DNA of 64,000 nt from Phaseolus vulgaris (GCF_000499845.2 NC_023750.2:13023285-13087284), one strand, 5' to 3'. Positions 31,621 to 44,345 are shown, counted from the first letter of the stretch. Numbers and translations: made by a program. Notes: generated from the letters alone by a model not told the origin.

Positions 31621-34257
31621 TCAGTCTTCGACGGGAACCACCTTCCCATCCACCACCTCGTTGTTCAAAGACACCATGCTGAGATCCAGATCGGGGAACA
31701 AGCATGCAAACTGTTCCCGTGCAGCAGCGAATCCAGCAGCCAGAATTTGGGCAGAACTCATTTTAAGATCTTCAATCTGCTTCTGGAGTCCTTCAGTTTG
31801 CTCTTTCAGCCCCTTATTCTGCTGCTCCAGCTCTTCGATTTGTTTCTTAAGTTTTTCGTTGATCTCTTGAGCTTGGAGAAGGTCTTCAACAACCTTCTTG
31901 GATTCCGCTTGCACTTGGCCCAATTCAGCAGTGATCTTCCCTTTCTCCTTGTTGGCCTCAGCAAGCTCAGCAATGGCGTCGTCCCTCGCCTTCTCCACCT
32001 TACCTAGGAAGATCTCCCGATCAGCAGACCTCTGCTCCAGCTTTTTTACCTTGGCGGCGTCGGTTTTTATCGAAGCTTCCAAGTCAGCCACCTTAACGCG
32101 ATAAGGCACAATTTTGCTCTCTAGTTCGATCTTTTCTTGAGCCAGTTGTTGCACCTTATGGCGGAGTTCAGTGGCCTCCTTGCACGCCAATCGGAGCTCG
32201 GTGCTCATCGCATCTTCTACTCGGGAGTGTTCAATCTCCGCGAGCGTCAGATTGAAGGACAACTTCTCCACCTCAACCTTCATGGTGCTGTTCTCTGTTT
32301 TAAGGTTGAAGAGGTCATCCTGGAGCTTCCTGGTGGAGCTCTGCACCGCCCTAGTTATGATGGCGGGAATGTCTTCTGCTATCGTCTTCAGCTTAGCAGA
32401 TAAAGGCTCCCACATCCTCGTGACCTCAAGAGGGAGGTTTGCTGCTTGGAGAGGCGCTGGTGGGGCCTGTTGTTGGTTTCCGTCGCCACCTTCTTTAGTT
32501 GGTTCTTCAGTGGGTATTTCTGCTCGTGGTGGCGACGTCGGGGACTCGGTGATCAGAATCGGAGAGGTGTGGGCAACCTCATCCCCGATTGGAGCGACAT
32601 CTGCGGCTGAGGCGTTAGAAGGAGGACCCCCTCCAGCTGATACATATGGCGTGGAGGCGCTTGGGGGGTCCTCCAAGAAATTGTCTTCGGCGACCTCGAC
32701 CGCGGGTGGTGCAGTTGCCAATGGAATGGCTTGGACTGGGGAAGCGGGAGCTGGTGGAGATGGCATTGTTGGAGGTGGAGCAGGCGTGGATGGCGGTGTT
32801 GAGATTGGAAGAGGGGGTGGGGCAGGTGGTGAAGAAGGTGCCACCCTCTTCCTCTTTGTAACGAGGCCATCTTCGGTGACCTCGTCATCTTCTTCCTCCT
32901 CCTCGTGGACTATCTGGGGAGCTTTCCTCTTGGGCCTTTTGAGGACAAGTTTTTTACGCTGGGCGGCGGGTTGGACGTCGGAGGGAGCTGGGCCCTTAGG
33001 TGGCGATCGGCCCTGAGTGGCGGCGATCTCCACCACGGAATTTGGCACTGTTTGAGAGCCCGTTGCCAACCCATGGAGTCGGGCGAGCATCCTCAATTCA
33101 GCAAGCTTGTCCTGGCCCAACATGTTATCTGTATAGAGCAAGAATGCATGGATTAGTTAAGATCAGAGAGAAGATAAATGCATAAGGCAGTATGCAACAA
33201 CAAAACAGACGAATAGTGCAGAAAATATAAAACCAAAGTCTTGCGCACAACGCGCAAGACGCCCAGAAACAGTTGACAAAAGCAGTATCAAAACAAAGGC
33301 TTAAGTGTTCTAACCTATTCGAATTTCGAGTTGGTCCTCGTAGAATTCGAAGCAGATCATGGTGGTGGTGAGGAAAGTGATGTTGGCCTCCGCCACGCTT
33401 TTCCAAAAGAGGCAGAGATCTCTGTCCAATGCACCCATGCTATCAGGGCTTCTGGGTCTCCTGAAGCAGCTCTTGGACTCTTTTTTCCCCTTGTCCACCC
33501 AGTACAAGGGGAAGCCGTCGAGTAGGGAGGCGTCTTTGTCGTTAGGGCGCACTTGGACGAACTTCCCTTTCCAGTCTTTATAGGATTGCTGGAAGATGGA
33601 GAAGATCGACCTCCCAGCGATCCCATTTAAGCTAACCCACAGGCGGTCTCCTGGGTGCTTGGTTTCAAAGAGAAACAAAAATACGTCTACGGATGCGGGC
33701 AACCCCAGATGGTCGCACATCACTTGGAATGCTCGCACAAACGCCCAGCTGTTGGGATGAAGCTGGGCGGCGGCGATGTTGAGCTCAGTGAGGAGTTCCC
33801 TCTCGAAACGGGTAAAGGCAAACTTCAGTTTCACCTTCTTGAACAGCGTTGTGTAGACGAAGCAGAAGGGCCCGTCAACGCTCACCTTATCGTCGGCACA
33901 AACGGGTAGATCGGGGGGGCAAGGTAGCACTATCATCTTCTCATCGTGCTCCTTATGAAATGTTTGGTGAGGCTCATCCCCCTTAGTCAATCGCAAGACT
34001 GCTCCAGCAGTGTTCACGGAAGACGTTTCCCTCAACAGGGTCGAGTTGGCCCAGGGGTAGAGTTTTTTGAAGTCTGACAGGGGAACGGGGGCTCCTCCGG
34101 CGATAGGTGGAGTCGCCTGGGCCAGGTTGGGGCGGGAAGGTGCAGGCCTCTCAGCCTGGGAAGATGAAGCACCGCGTGCTCGCGGTGGGATGAGTGCTTG
34201 AGAAGAGGGGTGTCGCGATGAAGGAGGAGGATTCGGGGTGATCTTTGAGCGGGTCAT
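31621..34257 (-). CDS. Antisense gene of element 1, two exons (~816 aa)
   Basis: Exon 1 runs 34257-33315 (314 codons plus one base), exon 2 33128-31621. The 186-nt intron has GT at 33314-33313 and AG at 33130-33129; joining turns ...EIRI-G-stop into ...EIRI-D-NMLGQDKLAEL. Exon 1 carries a globular part (YPWANSTLL, LHPNSWAFVRAF, GDRLWVSLNGIAGRSIF) resembling the plant 'putative gypsy type transposon' domain (Pfam Transposase_28). Exon 2 gives basic, nuclear-signal-like stretches (RKKLVLKRPKRK at ~372-383, TKRKRV at ~405), an acidic run, a Pro-rich region and a long coiled coil (~555-780). Antisense extra ORFs are known in Tat-clade elements; their function is unknown. The element 2 copy has the same exon layout. 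Confidence 0.8.
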
Positions 34258-34845
34258 TCTCGAAGCTGCAAAGGAAGAAGATAAGGAAAAATGATCAGGG
34301 TTCGCAGAGGCTGACTCGATCGTGGGAGAAGGGTGAAAAGCGAACGAACGAAGGTTCGTTGCGACGATTGACGAAGCCCTAAGTTACGTAGAAGGAGAAA
34401 TGGAAAAAGCAACCCACAGCGTATGCACCAGACAGTTACAGGATGATGCGAATCGGTTAAAATGCAAGAAAAACCAGCAGAAGAAGGAAAGTAGGTACCT
34501 TTTGATGATCAGGAAGACGATGAAGGATGATGGTGATTCAGAATGTTGGAGAGCGCTGAGAGTTTTTTGCAGGAGCAAGTTAGAGCGTTTGTGAATACGA
34601 AGAAAAGTGATGGAACAGTGTGGAGTGAAAATGGGTTTAAGAGTTTTTTCGAAATGGGTTTGGGAAGCGCAAACGGTAACTGAAGGTAACCGTTGATGAA
34701 GCCACGTGTCGAGTGATGGGCGAGGGGTTTGGTGGAGCGTCAGAGAAGCAGAAGGTACAACCGCTTGGAATTCTGCGTCAGTGCCACGTAGACCGGTGTT
34801 GACGTGACTCTTTCAGTCTTCTCGCTGGACAAGTCTTCGCTTAAG

Positions 34846-34858
34846 ACTGGGGGGCTTG
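34846..34858 (+). promoter_or_regulatory. Polypurine tract of element 1
   Basis: ACTGGGGGGCTTG abuts the 3' LTR at 34859. The same tract precedes the 3' LTR of element 2 (47518-47530). Confidence 0.75.
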
Positions 34859-35646
34859 TGTACCGCCCTGGTAGTCGGAAGTGATGACGTGGCACCAAGC
34901 CACAGAGTAGGCGTGTGGATAAGGCGCCAGAGTTGCAGAAGGGAAGGAAGTCGGGTGGTTCGTGTAATCGCCAGTTGTTAAGTTGGCGTGCTCCGATCTT
35001 CAGCATACCAGGCGATCGCCCAGTAGAAGGTGAAGTCGCCAGATGTAAACTCAGGCGACCAAGCGATTGGAGATGAAGGTGAAGCAGATTAAGAAAGGCG
35101 GCAGGCGAGACCACAGGGAAGGTGTACGAAGGCACCCTAACTCGCCAGTTCCAGTTGAGATCGCACTCCCAAGTTAGCTATGCACTGGGCAGTACCATGC
35201 ATAAATAACTTAGCCAAAAAGAGAGTCAGAAGCAGCGCCCAAGTCAAGGAGGCTCCAGATGATGGCACGTGTACGACTGGATGCGAGCCATGTGTCCAGG
35301 TCTGTAACTGCCAGGAGATAGAAAGTGACTAGGTATATAAGAGTTCTCAACGAACTTTCTGAGGTACGCACGTTCAGATTACACTCTTTACGCTTGCGAG
35401 TTCTAGAGCTTACTGTGAGAGAGAACATTGCACGGTTCCTTGAGATTTCTTGAGTGTTCTTGCTCTTAGTATTTGGTGCTTCCGTCACTGACTTGGGCGT
35501 TGGAGTGCGATCGGCCGCAGCGGCGCCGCTCTGTTCTTTTGCAGGTTCTTGAGGTGGATCTTGGAGAAGGACGGAGGTTTGAAGCGGTGCACACTTCGAT
35601 CCTTTGACGAGGCAGGTTCCAACGCTCTGGTCAACAGGCAGGATCA
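34859..35646 (+). repeat. 3' LTR of element 1 (788 bp)
   Basis: TGTACCGCCC to CAGGCAGGATCA, followed by the GAGTG duplication. Differences from the 5' LTR include the A/G at 'ataccaggcgatcg', a one-base insertion in 'gagagtcagaag' and G/C in 'atttggtgcttcc'. Confidence 0.93.
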
Positions 35647-35753
35647 GAGTGCTTTGTGTCTTCTCCTCTTTGTTTTATACAAGAGTGACACAAGATTGAG
35701 GGAGAGTGATCTAACTTTTCTTTCACAAATTATTTGTTCACTCTTTGTATTCT

Positions 35754-36321
35754 ATGGCTCATCTTTCTTCAGGGGAATCATCAAAACCTCAATCTCCCCA
35801 AAAGGCTTTCCTTATAGGTGAGTTGGTGGCGACAAAAGGTCCCTGGCAGAAAAGGAGGAAGAGATGAGGCAAATGAAGGAGAGGCTTCAAAGGCTTGAAA
35901 CCGCACAAGTAAGAAAACCAAGGAGGTGAGAGCATAGGAGAGCTTCAAGGAGTTTTACTCAATACGGAAGACATGAGGAAGATGAAGATTAGAGAATGAA
36001 TCAATTTGATGAAAAGAGCCAACATCAACACTATCATTTTAAAATTTATTTTCCCTATGTAAAATTGTCCAGTTTTAGTGGGGAAAGTGACCCCAACATT
36101 TACTTGGGATGGGAGGCTAAGGTAGAGCAAATTTTTAATGTACATGAGGTCCAAGAGGACCAAAAATTAAAATTAACCTCCTTAAAATTCTTAGACTATG
36201 CCATGCAGTGATGGCATAAGACTATAATGGTCATTGCGCACGAGGTTTGTTCCTCCCTAGGAAGGAACTCTTGTTGAAGCTCCAACGACTTCAACAAGGA
36301 CCTAGTAGTGTAGATGATTAC
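35754..36321 (+). pseudogene. Gag N-terminal part of element 0
   Basis: ATG at 35754 starts MAHLSSGESSKPQSPQKAFL, related to MAGFSSDASYKQNSPSKASI of element 3 gag. Further on, in shifted frames, VKLSSFSGESDPNIYLGWEA and LKFLDYAMQ with a stop where element 3 has YAMKWWHG. About 50 bp after this are deleted relative to element 3. The frame is cut by element 2 at 36321. Confidence 0.85.
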
Positions 36322-37208
36322 TGTACCGCCCTGGTAGTCAGGAGTAATGACGTGGCGTCGAGCCATTATATAGGCGTGTTGGATGGGACACCTGGCTGGC
36401 AGAAGGGGAGGAAGTCGGGGGGTTCGCGTAGTCGCCAGTTATTAAGTTGGCGTGCTCCGATCTCCATCATGCCTAAACCGGCGGTCACCGAGTTGAAGAT
36501 GAAGTCGCCAGATGTGAACCCAGGCGACCAAGTGATTAGAGATCGCCGAAACAAGGACATCGCCGAAGATGAAGGAAGATAGGCATTTCCCAGCTGGCCA
36601 GAGGATGAGGTCGGGGGACAGCTTACTTGAACATGTACGGTGAAACAGGTAGCGCAGATCATGAAGGCGGTCGGCGAGACCACAGGGAAGGTATGTACGA
36701 AGGCACCCGAACTCGCCATCCTGAAGAGATCACGCTCCAAGGCAACTATGCACTGAGTATATCATGCATAAGTAACTTAGCCAAAGAAGAGTCAGAAGTA
36801 GCGCCCAAGTCAAGGATGCTCCAAATGATGGCACGTGTACAGCTGGATGCGAGCCACGTGTCCAGATGTGTAACTGCCAGGAGAGAGAAAGTGCCCAGGT
36901 ATATAAGAGTTTCCAACGAACTTCTGAGGTACGCACGTTCAGATTGTTTTCTTTACACTTGCGAGTCTTGAGTACACTGAGAGAGAACTGGTCACGGTTC
37001 CTTAGAGTTCTTGAGTTTTACTCTTAAGTAATTGGTGGTTCAGTCACTGACTTGGGCGTCGGAGCGTGATCGGCCGCAGCGGCGCCGTTTCGTCTTTTGC
37101 AGGGTTCTTGAGGTGGATCGCGGTGAAGGACGGAGGCTAACACGGCGCAGAAGTCGATCCAAGTTTGACGAGGCAAAGCTCCAGCGTTTCGGTCAACAGG
37201 CAGGATCA
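36322..37208 (+). repeat. 5' LTR of element 2 (887 bp)
   Basis: TGTACCGCCCTGGTAGTCAG to GCAGGATCA. TATA box TATATAAG begins at 36900. Confidence 0.93.
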
Positions 37209-37211
37209 TCA

Positions 37212-37228
37212 GGCGCCCACCGTGGGGC
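37212..37228 (+). promoter_or_regulatory. Primer-binding site of element 2, tRNA-Lys type
   Basis: GGCGCCCACCGTGGGGC, identical to that of element 1 and at the same distance from the LTR end. Confidence 0.8.
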
Positions 37229-37578
37229 CGTGTAAAACCTGTTCCCATCCACAGTGTGAGTTCTTGGAGGTTTCTACGGTTTCTGTTTGGTTGTGTGCTG
37301 GTGCAACCATTTTCCACCGTTCGTTTGGGTTTTTGTTCGGTGAGGTGAGGGTTTTTGCTGTTGGCGCGAGTTTTAACCGGTAAGATCTGAGTTCTGTTGC
37401 TCGTTTGAATCTTCGTGGAAGAAGCGTTGGTTTTTGGTGGAGTTGCCAGTTTCTGTGAAGGTTTGCTGTGTTCGTGAGGCTGTTCGAAGTTTTTGCGAAG
37501 TTCTGACCGATTGATCGCTGAATCGATCGTCGCTGTAGAAGGTGTTGTTCATCGCTCTCTGTGATTCGTCAGGATTTC

Positions 37579-40500
37579 ATGAGAAAAATGAGAAGCAACC
37601 GTTCAAGTCCAGTTGCGCCCGTTGCTGCTGAAGGCGCCATGACTATGGCGCAGATGGTGGAAATCATGCGTTCGTTGCAGGCGAATGTGGAAGCCTCGCG
37701 TATAGAGCAGGCAAGAATGCACGAGGACCTGGTCGCCTCTCGGGCCAGGAATGATGAGCTTAGCAGAGTGACTGAGGAACTGCGTCAAGCTCTTCAGGAG
37801 CAGCGAGGGCGTCCAGTCGCTGAAGAGGTCGCGCCGTCGACGCCGCCTCGCGTTTTCCCTATGCCTTTCGCTCAGGCGATTACAGACACGCACGCAGATG
37901 ATGCTGTCAGGAGGGTCAGACGCCGTGTACTGCAAGATGTTTGTGAGCACACTCCAGGGAACGGCGCTGGAATGGTTTGTGAGCCTGCCTACAGGTCACA
38001 TAACCAACTTCCAGCAATTTTTGAAGATCTTCGTCGAGCAGTACATAATGAACAAGGCGTCGCCCAGGGTGTCTTACGATCTGTTCTACATAAGGCAGTA
38101 TTAGGGAGAGTCCCTCAGGGACTACCTGAATCGTTTTGGGGCGCAGATGGTCCGCTCGCTAGCCAAAGACGAAGAGATGCTGGTCTACGCGTTCAAGAAG
38201 GGCGTGCTGCCGGGACCATTCTACGAGGCGTTGATCAGGGCTCACCCCGCCACATTTGCTGAGGTCAGGCGACTTGCGGTGGCCCATATCGCCGATGAAA
38301 GTGAGGTCGCCGAGAAGATGGGAAGCGTGGCTCTCGCTAGGCCACGTGCCCAGACCAGGATCCAGCCATAGAGGGTGCTGGAGACAGCGGCGGCCAGGAG
38401 GGATCAGAGGACTCGCCATCCTTATGATCCAAGGAAGAACAAGGGCAGGGGCCCAGGGCGCCCTCAACCAGCACGCTGGGAGTACAATCGCCCGCCAAAG
38501 CACAAGTTTGTCATGGGATTGGCGGACCTGATCGCCATTCCCAATATATCGGCTAGGCTGAAGGCGCCCGAGAAGGTGGGCGACAAGGTGTTGGGACCAA
38601 AGCCAGACGCTTGGTGCGAGTTCCACCAGGGCTTTGGCCACACCGTGGACTCATGCTTGGCTTTAGGATACCAGCTCGACGATCTGGTCAAGAGCGGGTT
38701 CCTCAACGATTATTTGCTGGATAGAAGGACAGGGGGCGCGTCGAGCTCCCAACCAGTAGGTGGTGAGGCTCAGCAGCACGAGATGCCTACCCACGGAGAA
38801 ATCCACACTATTGCAGGAGGTTTCTCGGGTGGTGGATGCACCGCATCACAGAGGAAGAAGTATGCGAGGTCTGTGATGACGGTGGATATGTTTGAGGACC
38901 ACTCACCGGATGTGGACATTACGTTCACAAAGCAAGATCTTCGGGACGTTGTGCCTCATGACAACGACCCCATAGTCATCTCGCTGATCACAACAGGAAG
39001 GAAGGTCCACAGGGTTCTGGTGGACCAAGGAAGCTCGGCAGACGTGATGTTCTGGCCGACTTTCACGCAGTTGGAGGTACCCATTGACCAGCTGAGGCCC
39101 TATGGAGGGTGTTTGTATGGTTTCGCTGGTGACCAGGTAGAGGTCAGGGGGTACATAGAGTCGAGGACTACGTTTACAGATGAGGCTGGTTCGAGAACAG
39201 AGAAAATCAAGTACCTTGTCGTGAACGCTCCTTCAGCATACAACATTCTGCTGGGAAGACCCACGCTCAACAGAATAAGCGCTATACCGTCGACCCGGCA
39301 CATGAAGGTGAAGCTGCCGTCTATGGAGGGGGTGGTGATCACCATCAAATCCGACCAGAAAGAAGCGAAGAAGTGCTATGAGAATAGCCTGAAGAACAAG
39401 AGGTCGGTGAGTTACGTGACAACCACCCCGCCTCCTGGTGTGAAGCCCAGGCCGACGGTAATAGAAGAGACCGCCGGAAGTGACGTGGTGATGGTGGATG
39501 CTGAGCTGGGGGAGGGGAACGCCGGTCTAGAGGAAGAAGAGGCGAGGAATCGCTCTGAGGAAGCGAGGGAGCTGGGAATCGCCAGGGCGGTGATCGCCAG
39601 AGAAACCAGACCAAAACCCGTCGAGCGGTGGCTCGAAAGAGAGATCGGGGGAAAGATCTTCAAGCTGGGAAGATCTCTGGAAGTTGAGCTCCAGGACCAG
39701 ATCGCCATGGTGATAGAGCGGCATCTGGATGCGTTTGCATGGTCCGCTTCGGACATGCCCGGGATCGACCCCGACTTCTTGTGCCATCATTTGGCGATGG
39801 ACAATCAGGTCAGACCGGTGCGCCAGAGGAGAAGGAAGTTCAACGAGGAGAGAAGGCAGGCGATCAGGGACGAAACACAGAAGCTCCTCGCTGCAGGCCA
39901 TATCAGGGAGGTGCAGTACCCTGAGTGGCTGGCCAATGTCGTGCTGGTGAAGAAGAGCAATGGGAAATGGCGCATGTGCGTCGATTTCACCGATCTGAAC
40001 AAGGCTTGCCCAAAGGATTCGTATCCTTTGCCAAGCATAGACACCCTGGTGGACAGTGCTGCAGGGTGTAAGTTGTTGAGTTTCCTGGATGCCTTCTCGG
40101 GGTATAACCAGATCAAGATGCATCCCATGGATGAAGAGAAGACTGCCTTCATGACCGAGAGATCGTGCTACTACTACAAGGTGATGCCTTTTGGGCTGAA
40201 GAACGCGGGGGCCACGTACCAGAGGTTGATGGATCGGGTACTTGCACCAATGTTGGGAAGAAATGTGCAAGCATACGTAGATGACATGGTCGTGACCTCG
40301 CCAGAGAAGAGCAAGCACGCGGAGGACTTGGAGGAGTTGTTCACCACGATCGCCAAGTTCAGGTTAAAGCTGAATCCCGAGAAGTGCATCTTTGGCGTGG
40401 AGGCTGGGAAGTTCTTGGGTTTCCTCTTAACTGAGAGAGGAATAGAAGCCAACCCTGATAAGTGTGCTGCCATCTTGGCGATGAGGAGCCCGGCCACCGT

Positions 40501-42930
40501 GAAGGAAGTGCAACAGCTTACAGGTTGGATGGCCGCCCTGTCTCGCTTTGTGTCGGCTAGCGGAGAGAAGGGCCATCCATATTTCCAGTGTTTAAGGCGA
40601 AATAACAAATTTACCTGGACGAAGGAGTGTGAAGAAGCCTTCGTCAGGCTTAAAGAGTACCTGGCGAGCCCGCCGGTTTTGTGCAAACCGCTGATGGGGA
40701 TCCCTCTCAGGTTGTATTTTGCTGTAACTGAGAGGGCGGTGAGTGCGGTGCTCGCCCAAGACCAAGATCAGGCTCAAAAGCCCATTTATTTTGTTAGTAA
40801 GGTGCTGCAGGGCCCCGAAACGAGATATCAGGCCCTGGAGAAGGCTGCACTGGCAGTAGTCTTTTCGGCAAGAAGGTTACGCCACTATTTTCATAGTTTC
40901 ACAATATTGGTGATGACCGACTTGCCCATTCAGAAGGTCTTGAAGAAGCCCGACGTTGCTGGGAGGATGGTGAAGTGGGCGGTGGAGCTGTCAGAGTTCG
41001 ACATTAAGTATGAGCCCCGAGGTCCGATCAAGGGGAAGATCTTCGCAGACTTCGTGGTCGAGCTCTCGTATGAAGCAACACGAGTTGAGGGGGATGACTT
41101 CCGTTGGGTGCTTTCAGTGGACGGATCGTCGAACCAGCAGGGTAGCGGTGCTGGGGTCATCTTGGAGGGACCCAACGGCGTGCTGATCGAACAATCCTTG
41201 AGGTTTGCCTTCAAGGCCAGCAACAATCAAGCAGAATATGAGGGCTGATTGCCGGTATCTTGCTGGCCAAGGAGATGGGAGCTAGGGTGCTAATGGCTAA
41301 GAGTGACTCGCTGTTAGTCACGGGGCAAGTAACAGGCGAGTTCCAGGCTAAAGATCCACAAATGGCGGCTTACCTGGAGTATGTACAGGAATTGAAGAGT
41401 TCCTTTGTCTCCTTTGAGGAGGTGCATGTGCCCAGAGAGCAGAACGACCGAGCTGACTTGCTAGCTAAGCTCGCCAGTTCGGGCAAGGGGGGTAGGCAGA
41501 GGACGGTGATTCAAGAAACTCTGAAGACGCCCAGAGCATTTGTGGCAGATCACCTGGTTCTTCAGATAAGCAAATCGACGGAGAAAGCGGCAAGGAGTCA
41601 CAGGTCTTTGACTCAAGAAACCTTGAGATCGCCGAGAATAAGAGCATGTCGGGGGGAGAGGGTGAACATGACGCAGGTCTGCGCTACGCATGAGCCAGAC
41701 ACCTGGGTAACGCAGTACAAGCGATGCCTGGCGGATGGCCTTCTCCCGCTGGATCCGACAGAGGCTAGGAAGATAAAGAAGAATTCTAGCAAGTTCACAA
41801 TGATTGATGGCGAGCTGTATAGGTTTGGGTTCACTCACCCACTCCTGGAATGTGTGCATGGCGAGAAATGTACAAGAATTATGGCAGAGCTCCATGAAGG
41901 GATATGCGGAAGCCACGTCAGGGGTCGAGCTCTGGCCGCAAGGACTCTCCGTGCAGGTTACTACTGGCCAACAATGAGAGAAGACTGCAAGAAGTATGCG
42001 CAGTGCTGCAAGCAATGCCAGCAGCACGCCGATTGGCACAAGGCGCCTCCCGAGGAGTTGAAGTCGATTTACAGCCCTTGGCTGTTTCATACACGGGGAA
42101 TCGACATCCTGGGACCATTCCCGCTGGCGATCAGGCAGATGAAGTACTTGGTGGTGGCGATTGAATATTTCACCAAGTGGATCGAAGCAGAACCAGTGGC
42201 CCAGATCACCGCACACAAGATCGAGGGTTTCGTGTGGAAGAACATTGTGTGCCGGTTTGGTGTGCCCAAGCGCCTGGTGTCGGACAATGGGACTCAGTTT
42301 GAAAGTCACCTGTTGAAGAAGCTGTGCGAAGGGGTGGGAATTCAACAAGTATTTGCATCCGTCAAGCACCCTCAGACGAATGGCCAAGTAGAGTCAGCCA
42401 ATCGGGTGTTGCTAAGAGGATTGAAGAGAAGGCTAGAGAAAGCCAAAGGAAGTTGGGCTGAGGAGGTACCCCGTATAGTCTGGGCGTACCACACCACCGA
42501 GCAGTCAGGAACCCATGAGACCCCATTCAGCCTGGTCTATGGATGCGACGCAATGATTCCAGTGGAAATCCAAGAGAGCTCGTCGAGATTCCAGAACTTT
42601 GTAGCGGAAGACTCGAACGAGGAAAGAAGGCTGAATCTGGATTTGCTGGATGAGGTCAGGGAGGAGGCGAGATTGAAAGCTGAGGCGGTGAAAAGAAGGA
42701 TTGAACGAAGATATAACTCGAAGGTGATGCCAAGACAGTTCAGAGAAGGCGACCTGGTGATGAGGAAGGCCCACCAGTACGAGATGGAGAACAAGTTGTC
42801 GCCTAAGTGGACGGGACCGTTCAGAATAACCGAGGTGCTCGGGAATGGCGCCTACCGCTTAGAAACATTGGAAGGAGGGGCGATTCCTCGCACTTGGAAC
42901 GCCACGCACCTCAAGTTATATTACAGTTAA
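37579..42930 (+). pseudogene. Gag-pol polyprotein of element 2, four lesions
   Basis: The ATG at 37579 (MRKMRSNRSSPVAPVAAEG) is the likely ancestral start, 22 codons before the start used in element 1. Lesions relative to element 1: (1) about 80 bp lost after ACACGC at ~37893, with an ACGC repeat at the junction, shifting the frame; (2) TAG at 38101-38103 for CAG (RQY-Q-GES); (3) TAG for CAG near 38371 (IQP-Q-RV); (4) one base lost at ~41243 (EYEALIA becomes EYEG-stop). Between these, long frames 38375-41248 (protease with DQGSSADVMFW, RT with YVDD, both RNase H domains) and 41260-42930 (rest of RNase H, integrase, ending NATHLKLYYS) are preserved. It cannot make a full polyprotein. Confidence 0.93.
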
Positions 42931-42999
42931 GAACTTTGTAAGTAAAAACAAACACGAAGAGCTTTACAATGTTTCTGTTAAAACAGTTTGGAGGGGGCA

Positions 43000-43033
43000 C
43001 TCTTTTTTCCCTAAGGAGGGTTTTTAATGAGGC
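43000..43033 (+). promoter_or_regulatory. Conserved U-rich motif after pol (element 2)
   Basis: Same block as at 30271-30305, unchanged through 'ctcttttttccctaaggagg' and 'gtttttaatgaggc'. Confidence 0.5.
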
Positions 43034-43183
43034 CGCCCAATAAAGAAGAGTTTTCAAAGTTTAAAGTGTTTTAGATTGCATGCTTGTTGTTTTCCGAAAG
43101 TTTTGAAGAAAGACCTTGTCACTTATATGTGATTTAAGGCAAGTTAAGTTGAAGTTATGTTGCATGCTTTCTAAAAAGTTTCT

Positions 43184-43745
43184 AAGTCCCCATCGTCTTT
43201 CGGCGATTGGCGGCATCAGTTAAAGTTAAAGTCCTCATCGTCTTTCGGCGATCGGAGGCACCAGTTAAAAGACCTCAACGCCCTCGCGCGTCCTGAGGCA
43301 AGATAAAGACCTCCTCGCCGTCGAGCGAGTGCAGGCGAGGAAGAGTAAAAGTCCTCAGTGCTTCCAGAGGAGAGAAGATGTAGCCTCTGGGGCAGTGTAG
43401 AGGCACCAGTGAAAAGTCCTCAGTGCTTCCAGAGGAGAGAAGATGTAGCCTCTGGGGCAATGTAGAGGCACCAGTAAAAGTCCTCAGTGCTTCCAGAGGA
43501 GAGAAGATGTAGCCTCTGGGGCAATGTAGAGGCACCAGCAAAAAAGTCCTCAGTGTTTCTGGGGGAGAGAAGATGTAACCCCTGGGGCAATGTAGAGGCA
43601 CGAGATAAAGACCTTCTCGCCAATGAGCGAGTTCAGGCGAGATAAAGACCTTTTCGCCGATGAGCGAGTTCAGGCGAGTTAAAGACCTTCTCGCCGATGA
43701 GCGAGTTCAGGCAAGATAAAATCCTTCTCGTCTTGAACGAGTTCA
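43184..43745 (+). repeat. Array of hairpin-forming tandem repeats (element 2)
   Basis: Same module order as in element 1. The 64-66 bp units start at 43348, 43413, 43477 and 43543; the first three have CCAGAGG facing CCTCTGG, the fourth has the element 1 form CTGGGGG facing CCCCTGG. The 37-bp units start at 43604, 43641, 43678 and 43715, with (C/T)TCGCC facing GGCGAG. Confidence 0.85.
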
Positions 43746-44345
43746 GGTATGGTGTAAAGGGTGGAAGATGTTCGGAGGGTGGCTAAGGTAGGTTCGAAGA
43801 GAACGCCCAGCCACCCGGTTCCTTGTTCTGAAGCTCAGGGAGGTAGAAAAGGATCCGAAAGGCGCCTCTACCCCCAGATAAAGGAACAATGGCCAAGTTG
43901 TGAAGGCAAGAGGAAGCTAGTATCGCCAAGAGTCTTTGGCGACCAGGAGAAATTCAAGTGATGGCGAGAAAGCCAAGGCCCGTTTTGATAAGGCAGATCA
44001 GGTAAGCTGTGTCTTAAGCCATTAGTTGGGTTGAAGCTCGTTATTTGAAAAGTGATTTCACGCTAAGGTACATTACCTTGAGGTTACAAGTTGTTAGAAT
44101 GTTATCGTTCGAAAGCTGATGGTTCGAAGCAATTAGAATACAATTGCGCTCGCGGAGTTGATAAGTTAATTTCGTCTAAGAGATTTATGCGATGAAGATA
44201 AAGTTGGCAAGAGAGATTATGTAAAGGAGCGGGAAATGTCATAACATAAATGGCATCAGTTCAAAATACATGTGCAGAAAAAGGAAGAAACTTATTACAA
44301 ATAATTATGTATAAAGGAGAAAGCATAATGGATGGAGGGAAGCGA

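Larger units (their letters stand above)
23728..35646 (+). mobile_element. Element 1: complete Tat-like Ty3/gypsy element (11.9 kb)
   Basis: Flanked by GAGTG on both sides (23723-23727, 35647-35651). LTRs of 786 and 788 bp differ by roughly eight substitutions and two single-base indels by eye, about 1 percent. Order: LTR, tRNA-Lys primer site, gag-pol in one ORF, hairpin array, antisense two-exon gene, polypurine tract, LTR. Two RNase H domains, the tRNA-Lys primer and an extra antisense gene are Tat-clade traits. All structural parts needed for movement look present. Confidence 0.93.

Noticed and set aside
32171..33016. 281-aa plus-strand ORF with Gly-rich stretch
   Set aside because: Mirror of the Pro-rich and coiled-coil part of the antisense gene; no independent support.
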